Part shown: in pieces, positions 1-6,550 of the stretch
Layout of the letters: each line of letters starts with the position of its first letter
How positions within the stretch are numbered: the stretch's first letter is position 1
The notes under the pieces: generated by a model
Told to the model about the DNA's origin: nothing
Database searches by the model: none
What the model saw: the letters and a program-made list of their open reading frames with translations, nothing else
From: Planctomycetaceae bacterium
Lineage (GTDB): Bacteria; Planctomycetota; Planctomycetia; Pirellulales; Pirellulaceae
Direction: 5' to 3'
NCBI GenBank assembly: GCA_007129635.1
Contig: SKVE01000367.1
Coordinates: 1 to 7,282, forward strand
DNA length: 7,282 nucleotides
Position numbers and translations under genes: made by a program

Positions 1-1260
1 CATGTCCTTTAATTGGCACATGCCGCCTTCGAACTCGCGACTGCCCGCGATCAGGACGAAGGGGAACCCGCGCTGGTCGGCATATTTCAATTGAGCGGCC
101 AGCTTCTTTGCATCCGGATACATTTCGACGCCAATCCCTGCCGCGCGCAGCTTCGCGGCCAGCGCCAAGTACTCGTGCAGCCGCTGACGATCGAAGTAGA
201 CGATCAGGACATCGGCCGGCGTACGTACCGGCTGGATCATCCCCAATTCTTCCATGGCGCTTAACAAGCGGTCCAACCCCAGTGAAGCGCCGATGCCTGG
301 CAGATCCTGATTGGTATACATACCGGCCAGATTATCGTAACGGCCGCCGGAACAGATGCTGCCGATCTTGGGCAGATCGTCCAGGAAGGTCTCGTAGATC
401 GCGCCCGTATAGTAATCCAGGCCTCGAGCGATGGAGACATCCAGAATCACGCGAGTCGAGTCCACTCCGGCCGCTCGGATGCCCGCGAGGATCTCGCTCA
501 GACGAGCGACTCCCTCCTGGCCGATCTGGCTGCCGGCCACCAGCGGCTCCAGCGCCGCCAGGATCGCATCATGAGAACCGTGCAGATCGGCTAACTTCAG
601 GACCTCCGACACTTGGTCACCTGTCATGCCCGCCGCGGCCATCATTTCGTCGGCCACCTTTGCCGGGCCGATTTTTCCCAGTTTATCCAGCGTGCGAAGG
701 ATCTGCGTCGAACGGTCGAGCAGATGCAAACGTTCCAACACCCCGTTCAGCACCAGGCGATGATTCAGCCGGATCGTGAATCGTGAGAAACCGATGGCTC
801 GCATCAGGTCATGGATCACCAGCGCCGTCTCGATATCCGCCGTGGCGGAACGCGTGCCGATCGTGTCGAAATCGCACTGCATGAACTCTCGGAAACGCCC
901 ACGCTGCGGTGCCTCGCCACGCCAGACCGTCGCGATGTGATACCGTTTGAACGGCACACCAAGCTGGCCGATGTGTTGCGCCGCGAAGCGAGCCAGCGGA
1001 ACGGTCAGATCGAAACGCATGCCCACCTGGCGGCCACCGTTATCTTCGAAACGGTACAACTGTCGATCCGTTTCCTCGCTGCCTTTTCCCGTCAGGATCT
1101 CCAAATACTCCAAGGCGGGGGTGTCGATCGGGCTGAATCCGTACGACCGATAGATACGTTTGGCGGTGTCGATCAGCGCCTCGCGTGGGATCATCGCCTC
1201 GGGCAGATAGTCTCGAAATCCCTTTAATGTTCTGGGCTGGATCCGTTGCGGCTGGCTCAT
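1..1260 (-). CDS. hisS: Histidyl-tRNA synthetase, C-terminal end cut off by the window edge
   Basis: Class II aminoacyl-tRNA synthetase that attaches histidine to tRNA-His in the cytoplasm. The minus strand is open for 420 codons from the ATG at 1260 to the left edge with no stop. It begins MSQPQRIQPRTLKGFRDYLP, the usual bacterial HisRS opening. Motif 2 is GRFREFMQCDFD at about residues 121-132. The histidine-binding loop is ARGLDYYTG at 278-286, with the catalytic-type Arg279. SGGRYDNL follows, and motif 3 is GIGASLGLDRL at about 322-332. The anticodon-binding domain follows and is still running at the edge (GGMCQLKDM). Family members are about 420-460 residues, so probably only a few tens of residues are missing. 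All expected motifs are intact. The start follows a purine-rich GGGAAAC only weakly like a Shine-Dalgarno, but the N terminus matches the family. It lies 73 nt downstream of the small gene at 1334-1549 and is probably co-transcribed with it. Confidence 0.97.
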   Translation of the reverse strand, partial: MSQPQRIQPRTLKGFRDYLPEAMIPREALIDTAKRIYRSYGFSPIDTPALEYLEILTGKGSEETDRQLYRFEDNGGRQVGMRFDLTVPLARFAAQHIGQLGVPFKRYHIATVWRGEAPQRGRFREFMQCDFDTIGTRSATADIETALVIHDLMRAIGFSRFTIRLNHRLVLNGVLERLHLLDRSTQILRTLDKLGKIGPAKVADEMMAAAGMTGDQVSEVLKLADLHGSHDAILAALEPLVAGSQIGQEGVARLSEILAGIRAAGVDSTRVILDVSIARGLDYYTGAIYETFLDDLPKIGSICSGGRYDNLAGMYTNQDLPGIGASLGLDRLLSAMEELGMIQPVRTPADVLIVYFDRQRLHEYLALAAKLRAAGIGVEMYPDAKKLAAQLKYADQRGFPFVLIAGSREFEGGMCQLKDM

Positions 1261-1333
1261 GTTTCCCGGTCGGGCTTTCCTAAAACGAAGGGGGCGTCTT
1301 GAACGGTCAAAACGCAATGCTCGGCCGAAAGGC

Positions 1334-1549
1334 TCAAGAGCGTTTCCAGATGCCCGCCTGAGCTTCCACGGGGGCTGTATCGTCCAGGGGCACCACCAGC
1401 CAAGTCGACCCCTCCGGCCACAGACGGCCATCGACATAAAACCGCGCCATATTGATCGCTTGTTCGAGGCTATCGGCGGCAACGCGCCAAGATCCTGTGG
1501 CGCTGAAGCCCGCGCTTTCAGGGGCGAACAAAGAAATCATGTAGCTCAT
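1334..1549 (-). CDS. Small uncharacterised 71-residue protein upstream of hisS
   Basis: I do not recognise this protein. It is a 71-residue soluble-looking product with no signal peptide or membrane segment. It has three Trp residues and a predicted-looking helix (AADSLEQAINMARFYVDG) followed by a strand-like WLVVPL, so a small alpha/beta fold is plausible. The third codon positions are GC-biased and the amino-acid mix is balanced, unlike the Arg/Pro-rich shadow frames on the other strand. A GAGG lies about 8 nt before the ATG. A sigma70-like promoter (1602-1631) lies upstream, and hisS starts 73 nt after its stop in the same direction, so it looks like the first gene of a hisS transcript. 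Function is unknown; a house-keeping accessory or simply a lineage-specific small protein are both possible. It could still be a chance frame within a long hisS leader. Confidence 0.55.
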   Translation of the reverse strand: MSYMISLFAPESAGFSATGSWRVAADSLEQAINMARFYVDGRLWPEGSTWLVVPLDDTAPVEAQAGIWKRS

Positions 1550-1601
1550 GTGCTGGCCTCGAAGATTAGCATCCCTGAACTTGGCCCATTCCGTAGTTAC
1601 T

Positions 1602-1631
1602 AGAATATCGGCCGTTGGGCGAAAGACGCAA
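1602..1631 (-). promoter_or_regulatory. Candidate sigma70-type promoter for the small gene and hisS
   Basis: On the minus strand, TTGCGT (1626-1631) and TATTCT (1602-1607) are separated by 18 nt. They match the -35 and -10 consensus at 4 of 6 and 5 of 6 positions. The predicted transcript would start near 1595, giving a leader of about 45 nt before the ATG at 1549. It sits in the 182-nt gap after the metallopeptidase stop (1732). No clear hairpin terminator was seen in that gap. The call rests on sequence match and position only. Confidence 0.45.
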
Positions 1632-1731
1632 GCCCTATTTCGCGGTCCAAGCCGACTTTTTCCCGTTTTCGTTGGAAGCTCGTGCCGACAAGCCCGTTTT
1701 CATCGATATTGCCTGCTCGCGCGGCATGGAT

Positions 1732-2724
1732 TCAGCGCAACAAGGACACCGGCGGATCGACTCGTAACGATCCGCTGCTCGGCCCATCTTCCTGGTGGAT
1801 ACGTTCACGCTGGCGGGCATACCAACTGTTGTCGGGATGAGCGAACAGGGTGTTGGTTGACGAAGCGGCGGAAGGTTCCGCTGCCGACGCCACTTCGGTG
1901 GACGGCGAGGGCGATATGGTCGGCTCGTCGGCGGGTGTGCCCGACGGTGCAACTGCACCGGTCAACGCTGCCAAAGCCTCTGGCTCGACAGAGCTGCCCT
2001 GCTTCACCCAGCTCAACCACGTCTGTTGGAGATCGCCCAGACTGGCGTAGCCGTAGTGACGCTGGGTCGCGGCGGTCCAGTGCCCCGAGTTCATTCCGTC
2101 GCCGACGTATTGAATAAACTTTTGTTTGCCGCCCTGAGCGAGCAGGAACTTGACCAGAGAATAGCCTTGCGAGTACAGGGGCAGGATATCGCGAGGGTAT
2201 TCGCGCATGGCGAACATCTTGTTGAAGGCGATCCCGCGTCCGGTGGACAGGAACTTCAGTAACATCCGGTGTTGCTTGGCTAATTCGCTGGGATGTTCCA
2301 CCGAGGTGGACGCACCTTCGTCCGCCCAGCGTGGCAGTGGACGGCCGAAGTGAGTTGCGAAGATGGTGTGGGTGATTTCGTGCGGCAGCACACTGTCCAG
2401 AACCCGTTCGCGACAGCCCTGCAGCGACATCCGCCATCCGTGCGGTCGCCCGTGACTGAAGTAGAAGCTGGTCGCTCCTCCCGCACCAAGATGCGGCGCG
2501 ACCTGGACCGTGATCGGACAGATGTCATTCCACGGAGGCAGTTCATGCCCCAACCATTCGATGGCCAGATCGCGACGAAACCGCTCAGCAGCATCGCCAA
2601 TCTCCTTGGCCAGTTCCGGCGTGTCGGCCGTGACAATAAAGTTCTGCGTGCGGTAACTGGCCCCCATCGAAAGCAGGCAAGCCACCAGCAACGCCATGGA
2701 AAAGCAGCGAGCATCCCTGCTCAT
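1732..2724 (-). CDS. Exported peptidase_MA-like (gluzincin) zinc metallopeptidase
   Basis: Probable zinc-dependent peptidase acting outside the cytoplasm. With the start chosen here the product has 330 residues. The zinc site is HEITH at about 115-119 followed by LPRWADEG, where Glu136 would be the third ligand. This HExxH plus W-x-x-E-G pattern, and the later YSQGYSLVKFLL (about 184-195), fit the peptidase_MA-like superfamily. An N-terminal hydrophobic run (about residues 8-22) after Arg residues looks like a signal peptide. It contains LVAC, a lipobox match, so lipoprotein anchoring is possible, although the hydrophobic run continues past that Cys. From about residue 244 the protein becomes a Ser/Pro/Ala/Thr-rich, probably disordered tail. 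Three starts are possible: TTG at 2745, ATG at 2727 and ATG at 2724. GGAG lies 6 nt before the last, so it is preferred. Its substrate is unknown, and its neighbours (hisS side, folC side) give no hint. Confidence 0.85.
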   Translation of the reverse strand: MSRDARCFSMALLVACLLSMGASYRTQNFIVTADTPELAKEIGDAAERFRRDLAIEWLGHELPPWNDICPITVQVAPHLGAGGATSFYFSHGRPHGWRMSLQGCRERVLDSVLPHEITHTIFATHFGRPLPRWADEGASTSVEHPSELAKQHRMLLKFLSTGRGIAFNKMFAMREYPRDILPLYSQGYSLVKFLLAQGGKQKFIQYVGDGMNSGHWTAATQRHYGYASLGDLQQTWLSWVKQGSSVEPEALAALTGAVAPSGTPADEPTISPSPSTEVASAAEPSAASSTNTLFAHPDNSWYARQRERIHQEDGPSSGSLRVDPPVSLLR

Positions 2725-2751
2725 CATGCACTCCGTAAAGGGCAAGAGGAG

Positions 2752-2773
2752 ACGGACGCATCCATGCGTCCGT
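2752..2773. repeat. Perfect 10-bp inverted repeat upstream of the metallopeptidase gene
   Basis: ACGGACGCAT and ATGCGTCCGT face each other across two bases (CC). As RNA, a stem of about 8 bp with a 6-base loop would form. It lies 27 nt upstream of the preferred peptidase start, so it would be in the leader of that mRNA or in its promoter region. No T-run follows on either strand, so it does not look like an intrinsic terminator. It may be an operator or a leader hairpin; its role is not shown by the sequence. Confidence 0.6.
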
Positions 2774-3188
2774 GTCGGTCAGCTCGAAATTTGCCTGCGG
2801 GTGCAAAAAACGAGCCAGGTCCGTGCTATGTGCCGTCGGGATATCCCATCCCAGCGGCCGCATCGCTGCCGGCACGGTGGTTGGTTTGACGCGATTTCCT
2901 GCGATCGAAAATACGTCACGCCGAGGCGCCTCATGCGCCACCGCCTCCTCTTCCAACCAACGTAAGCAACGTTCGCAAAGGGTAACGCAAACCCATTGGA
3001 TTCGCCTAGAGCGATTTCCCGATTTTTCCGTAGGCACGCACGAAAACGACTCGCATGCGGTCCGACCGATCGCCCACACGATCGCTCAGAAGGCTAAAAA
3101 CACTGGGAAATCTGTTTAGCGGCCGATGCTAGCTTGCAGGAATTTTCCGCTCGACTTTTCTTCCGCGATGCTTGCGGACCGCGCAGAA
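2774..3188. other. Gene-poor intergenic stretch between folC and the metallopeptidase gene
   Basis: About 415 bases with no convincing gene. Open frames cross it on both strands, but they overlap one another, use GTG or no ribosome site, have compositions rich in Arg, Cys and His, and match nothing I recognise. The longest on the minus strand (3079-2585, GTG start) would overlap the first 140 nt of the peptidase gene. No tRNA-like T-loop, rRNA fragment, insertion-sequence end or direct repeat was found. The peptidase promoter is expected here, but no good -35/-10 pair was found. Confidence 0.6.
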
Positions 3189-3249
3189 AGTAGTAGGCAC
3201 ACTCCGTGTGCCGTACACCGCGGACGGCACACGGAGTGTGCCTGCTACT
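3189..3249. repeat. Nested palindromic element, possible folC terminator
   Basis: Two 26-base arms (3189-3214 and 3224-3249) are reverse complements except for one T/G pair (3194/3244), around a 9-base loop. Each arm is itself a hairpin: GGCACAC-TCC-GTGTGCC at 3196-3212 and GGCACAC-GGA-GTGTGCC at 3226-3242. The DNA can therefore form one long stem or two short ones. It begins 9 nt past the folC stop (TAG, 3261-3259) and on that strand is followed by TTCTG after ...CTACT, a poor T-run. It could end the prfB-folC transcript. The nested design and the AGTAGGCACAC edge resemble palindromic repeats I recall from planctomycete genomes; this resemblance is from memory and unverified. Confidence 0.8.
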
Positions 3250-3258
3250 ATTTGTAGG

Positions 3259-4725
3259 CTATGCGGTGGCGGCACGGATCGGCCGCAAGGGACTGGCCTC
3301 GGCCAGGCTGCGGATCTCAGCGACTAAGAAGAAAGAGCCACTGACGCAAATCAAAGAGTCCGGTCCCGCCAAGGATTCGGCAGCCGACCAGGCCGCAGCC
3401 GGACAGGGTTCGATCAAGATCTGACAGTCGCCCACCATGACTTCCGCCGCCGCGGCTTCGGCTTCCTGTTTCAAATCGACCAAATCGACGCAGCGAGGAT
3501 TGTTCAAGTAACGCGTCAGGACGATGGTGGAAAACTTGGGCAACAGACACCTGAGCATGCCAGCCAGGTCTTTGTCTCGGCTGGTCGCGAAGATCAAAAT
3601 CCGCGATCGGATATTGGCGAACGCTTCGTCCAGAACCTGGACCAAGGCCCGGATCGAAGCGACGTTGTGCGCCGCATCGAGGATCACCGGCGGGTGGCTC
3701 TGAATAACCTCGGTCCGTGCCGGGACACGCGCCGCAGCCAGGCCCGATCGCATGGCATCGGCCGGGATGTTCCATCCTTGTTCTTGCAGACGGCGGACAG
3801 TGGCGATCGCGACCGCTGCATTGGCCGCTTGATGCTGGCCGAGCAAACCGATCTCTAATTCGCCCATCGCCACTTCGCTTGGATCGGCGGGTTCGTGGTA
3901 ATCCAGACGTGTCACCAACCGCTCGCCGCCCATTGACGAGTCCGACGACTGGTTGACCCATTGGATCCCGCGATAGTCCAAGCGAAAATCACGACCGATC
4001 TCGAAATACGGACATTGCAACGCTGCGGCTCGCTGCCGAATGACCTCGGCCGGCTCCTGGTCCACGACGCCGGAGACCACCGGGATGCCCGTCTTGATGA
4101 TCCCCGCCTTCTCGCCCGCGATCGCCGCCAGCGTATTTCCCAGTTGCCGCATGTGATCGAAACTGATGCTGGTGATCACCGACACTTCCGGATGGCAGAC
4201 GTTGGTCGAATCCAGGCGTCCGCCCAATCCCACTTCCAGGACGGCCACATCGACCGGACGTTGTGCGAAGTGCAGCATGGCCGCCGCCGTCGTGATTTCG
4301 AAATAGGTGGGCCCCTGCTCGTGACTTCCATTGCTGCCCGCCCGGCGGTCCATCTCGTCGACCGCCTGACGCACGCGATCGATCAACGCGACAAATTCGT
4401 CGCCCGTCGACGGATGCCCGTCCACCATCATCCGTTCTTCGATCCGGTCCAGGTGCGGCGAGGTGTATAGCCCGGTGCGATAACCGGCGGCGGACAGAAT
4501 GCTGGCGATCATCGAGGACGTCGAACCTTTCCCCTTGGTTCCCGCGACATGCACGATGGGGTAGCGGTGATGCGGATTGCCCAAACGGTCCAGCAGTTCG
4601 TGCATCCGAGCCAACTTGAGCGTCTGTGCTCGATACGGAAAACGCGGCACGCGCTCGTAGTCGATGCGACTCAGCAGATACTCCAGCGCAGCGTCGCGGG
4701 TCAGCGTGGGCGGCTTCGACGTCAT
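3259..4725 (-). CDS. folC: Bifunctional folylpolyglutamate synthase / dihydrofolate synthase
   Basis: Mur-ligase family enzyme that adds glutamate to dihydropteroate and extends glutamate tails on folates, using ATP, in the cytoplasm. The 488-residue product shows the FolC signatures in order: P-loop GTKGKGST (62-69), TSPHL (88-92), YFEITT (141-146), GLGGRLDSTN (166-175), FDHMRQLGNT (189-198) with His191, EKAGIIK (205-211), GQHQAANAAVA (296-306) and DAAHN (350-354). The end has CVSGSFFLVAEI. It is longer than E. coli FolC (about 420); part of the excess lies around residues 250-290, near the end of the ATPase domain. Whether it has both activities or only one cannot be told by eye. Its ATG overlaps the TGA of the upstream gene by 4 nt (ATGA, 4725-4722), which suggests translational coupling. 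It is the last gene of the prfB operon, and the nested palindrome begins 9 nt after its stop. Confidence 0.95.
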   Translation of the reverse strand: MTSKPPTLTRDAALEYLLSRIDYERVPRFPYRAQTLKLARMHELLDRLGNPHHRYPIVHVAGTKGKGSTSSMIASILSAAGYRTGLYTSPHLDRIEERMMVDGHPSTGDEFVALIDRVRQAVDEMDRRAGSNGSHEQGPTYFEITTAAAMLHFAQRPVDVAVLEVGLGGRLDSTNVCHPEVSVITSISFDHMRQLGNTLAAIAGEKAGIIKTGIPVVSGVVDQEPAEVIRQRAAALQCPYFEIGRDFRLDYRGIQWVNQSSDSSMGGERLVTRLDYHEPADPSEVAMGELEIGLLGQHQAANAAVAIATVRRLQEQGWNIPADAMRSGLAAARVPARTEVIQSHPPVILDAAHNVASIRALVQVLDEAFANIRSRILIFATSRDKDLAGMLRCLLPKFSTIVLTRYLNNPRCVDLVDLKQEAEAAAAEVMVGDCQILIEPCPAAAWSAAESLAGPDSLICVSGSFFLVAEIRSLAEASPLRPIRAATA

Positions 4726-5330
4726 GGGCGTGCGCCTTCGCCAGCAGCATCATCGAAGGGTACCAGTTGCATGGTGTAACTCCATCGCGCACTGATCGTT
4801 TGCTGATCGTCGGTCGGGCGAGGAAGTACGTTGATTCTGCCATGCTGCTGGTCGTAAGCCAGCACAGCCCGATCGGCAACGATCCGCACAGCGAACTGGC
4901 CGCAATCACCGCCGAAGACCAATTGGTAAGAACCGTCGGGGTGCTCGGACACGCGACGACATGACGAGTTGATCTGGTAGCTGCTGCCCAGCCACAGAGC
5001 GGGCCCCTGGGCGCGGCATGCGATGTCGAACATCAAGCTTTCTGCTCGTGCTTCGATGCTGGCCGACCAGTGATTCTTGCCGGCCATTCCCAGCAATAGC
5101 GCGCAGGAACCGCCGGAACCGTTGGTTTGTAGGTTCAGTTGCTGCAGCGCCGGGCTGGAAGGCCAGGCCTCGTGGTCCGCACCTTCCAGCGATTGGATCC
5201 CGATCAGCGACTGACCATCCTTGTTCAACTCGAACCGATGGGCATAACGATCGCCGCACCAAACGAAGCACAAGCGAATCGATGACGAGCCCTGGGATCG
5301 AAGCTCAAGCCACGCGGAATCCGGTTGCAT
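4722..5330 (-). CDS. Uncharacterised protein between prfB and folC
   Basis: I do not recognise this 202-residue protein. It appears soluble, with no signal peptide or membrane segment. Alternating polar and hydrophobic stretches (SIRLCFVWCG, SYQLVFGGDCGQFAVRIVADRAVLAY, ARWSYTMQLVPF) suggest a mostly beta protein. There are six Cys residues but no recognisable zinc-binding spacing or catalytic motif. The tail (DDAAGEGARP) is probably disordered. An ATG at 5360 would add 10 residues but would overlap prfB by 25 nt with no ribosome site. The ATG at 5330, 5 nt after the prfB stop, has GGAG 11 nt upstream inside the end of prfB and is preferred. The stop overlaps the folC start (ATGA). This tight packing with two core genes supports a real, expressed gene, but co-location alone does not tell its function. 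Confidence 0.82.
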   Translation of the reverse strand: MQPDSAWLELRSQGSSSIRLCFVWCGDRYAHRFELNKDGQSLIGIQSLEGADHEAWPSSPALQQLNLQTNGSGGSCALLLGMAGKNHWSASIEARAESLMFDIACRAQGPALWLGSSYQINSSCRRVSEHPDGSYQLVFGGDCGQFAVRIVADRAVLAYDQQHGRINVLPRPTDDQQTISARWSYTMQLVPFDDAAGEGARP

Positions 5331-5335
5331 GTTGG

Positions 5336-6446
5336 CTAGTTCTCCTGAGCTACTCGCCATCGTAAATACGAATCCAAAAATCCCTGGATATTGCCGTTCA
5401 TCACGTCATGAAAACTGCCCATCGAATGGCCGGTTCGGGAATCCTTGACTCGCTGGTCCGGATGCAGGAAGTAGTTGCGTATCTGCGAACCAAATCCCAC
5501 TCGCGCCTTGTTCTGATACCGCGCCGCCTGCTCGGCTTCGCGTTTTTCTTCCTCGCGGCGAGCCATTCGAGCGCGCAGCATCTGCCAGGCCGCCGCCCGG
5601 TTCTTGTGCTGGCTGCGCTCGTTCTGACACTGGACGACAATACCGGTCGGAGCGTGGGTCAGGCGGATGGCGCTGGAGGTCTTGTTCACGTGCTGACCGC
5701 CGGCACCGCTGGCGCGAAACGTGTCCTCGCGAACGTCCTTGTCATCGATTTCGATGACGATGTCGTCCGATACGTCCGGCGAAACATCCACCGCCGCAAA
5801 GCTGGTCTGCCGCTTGCCCTCGGCATTGAACGGACTGATCCGAACCAGCCGATGCATACCCGCCTCGCCCTTCAAATACCCATAAGCCATCGGGCCGCGG
5901 ATCGCGATCGTTGCACTGTTGATCCCCGCTTCTTCGTTGTCGCTGCGATCCAACAACGCGGCGTTGAATCCATTCTGCTGAGCCCATTGCAAGTACATCC
6001 GCAGCAGCATTTCCGCCCAGTCGTTTGCATCGGTTCCGCCATCGCGAGCGTTGATGGTCACAATCGCCCCCGCTCCGTCGTGCGGGCCGTCCAGCAGGGC
6101 TTTCAGCGCGAGTTCGTCGATTCGTTTTTCCAATCGACCGATTTCGCTCACCACCTCCTGGGCAAACTCCTCGTCCTCTTCGGCCTCCTCGGCCATCTCC
6201 AGCATGGTCTCCAGATCTTCTGCGCTGCGAAGCGTCTCGGTCAACGGTTCTACCACCGCCCGCAACGCTTTCAGCTCGCCCACGGTCGCCTGGGCACGCT
6301 CCTGGTTCTCCCAAAAGTCGGGCGAAGCCATCTTGGCTTCGATCGCCGAGATCTCTTGTTGCTTGGTAGCGTAGTCAAAGACTGTCTCGTAGTTGAATCA
6401 AACGCTCTTGAATCGCTTTCGCTCGGTCGTAGAATTCGCCTTCCAT
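5336..6446 (-). CDS. prfB: Peptide chain release factor 2, expressed through a +1 programmed frameshift
   Basis: RF2 reads UGA and UAA stop codons in the ribosomal A site and triggers peptide release. Translation starts at ATG 6446 (MEGEFYDRAKAIQERLIQLR...), reads 23 codons to CTT, then meets TGA (6377-6375). Skipping one base there puts the ribosome in the frame DYATKQQEISAIEAKMASPD, which continues to TAG at 5338-5336. The full product has 369 residues against 365 in E. coli. In full numbering, the stop-recognition tripeptide SPF is at 204-206 and the catalytic GGQ at 249-251 (RASGAGGQHVNKTSS), both intact. The residue before SGAGGQ is Ala; E. coli K-12 has Thr there. Domain 1 is an acidic helical region (EMAEEAEEDEEF). 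A start at the internal ATG 6331 would drop 38 residues. An annotation that ignores the shift will truncate this gene or call it broken. It leads an operon with the unknown gene and folC. Confidence 0.95.
6374..6380 (-). other. prfB +1 programmed ribosomal frameshift site (CTT TGA C)
   Basis: The heptamer CTTTGAC (minus strand, 6380-6374) is the classic prfB slippery stop. The P-site tRNA on CUU slips forward to UUU and reading resumes at GAC. In-frame UGA efficiency depends on RF2 itself, giving autoregulation: low RF2 favours the shift. The downstream DYATKQQ aligns with the DYDAKKE of E. coli RF2. What is unusual is the upstream spur: E. coli has AGGGGG three bases before CTT, whereas here the bases are CTACGAGACAGT, with only a GAG at 6388-6386. 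Confidence 0.93.
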
Positions 6447-6453
6447 CCTGAGG

Positions 6454-6460
6454 CTCCCCT
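6454..6460 (-). promoter_or_regulatory. Shine-Dalgarno of prfB
   Basis: AGGGGAG lies 7 nt before the ATG at 6446 on the minus strand. It is the strongest ribosome site in the window. It fixes the prfB start upstream of the in-frame TGA, which supports the frameshift reading over an internal start at 6331, where no comparable site is seen. Confidence 0.75.
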
Positions 6461-6487
6461 TCGATGTGGATATTGCTCGTGCCCTGT

Positions 6488-6516
6488 TTGTTTCGTCCTG
6501 CCTGAGCTGCTATTAT
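6488..6516 (+). promoter_or_regulatory. Candidate promoter of mnmA, with a -10 usable in both directions
   Basis: TTGTTT (6488-6493) and TATTAT (6511-6516) are 17 nt apart; TATTAT matches the -10 consensus at 5 of 6 positions. The predicted transcript start is near 6523, giving a leader of about 28 nt before the mnmA ATG. Read on the minus strand, the same bases give GATAAT (6517-6512), also 5 of 6. That could serve prfB with a leader of about 60 nt, although no good -35 box was found for that direction. The whole divergent gap is 104 nt. Confidence 0.5.
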
Positions 6517-6550
6517 CCCGAAGAAGGTGAAACAGAAAAGGTGGCAGGCG

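Noticed and set aside
108..779. Long plus-strand frame of 223 codons opposite hisS
   Set aside because: Arg/Pro/Ser-rich antisense shadow of hisS, whose motifs on the minus strand are complete.
1320..1336. GCC-TTTC-GGC hairpin just after the small gene's stop as a terminator
   Set aside because: Only a 3-4 bp stem and no T-run; too weak, and hisS follows in the same direction.
1635..1731. Short minus-strand frame downstream of the peptidase stop
   Set aside because: Part of a Arg/Pro-rich shadow frame of the peptidase tail, with no ribosome site and no link to a known family.
2884..2912. TTGACG-17-AAATAC promoter-like pair on the plus strand
   Set aside because: No plus-strand gene follows it; chance match in an AT-richer patch.
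2585..3079. 164-codon minus-strand frame across the folC-peptidase gap
   Set aside because: It starts at GTG without a good ribosome site, overlaps the start of the well-supported metallopeptidase gene by 140 nt, ends in a Cys/His/Gly-rich shadow of it and matches no family I know.
3206..3424. Plus-strand frame of 72 codons beginning inside the nested palindrome
   Set aside because: Its first part is just the palindrome translated and the rest is antisense to the folC 3' end; no ribosome site.
3989..4909. 306-codon minus-strand frame overlapping folC and the upstream gene
   Set aside because: Gly/Arg/Ser-rich out-of-frame reading; the folC frame holds every expected motif across the same bases.
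6375..6377. In-frame TGA near the prfB start taken as a pseudogene or sequencing error
   Set aside because: The exact CTTTGAC context and the perfect continuation in the +1 frame are the known programmed frameshift of prfB.
5408..6451. 347-codon plus-strand frame opposite prfB
   Set aside because: Antisense shadow of prfB; the minus strand carries the SPF and GGQ motifs and a strong Shine-Dalgarno.
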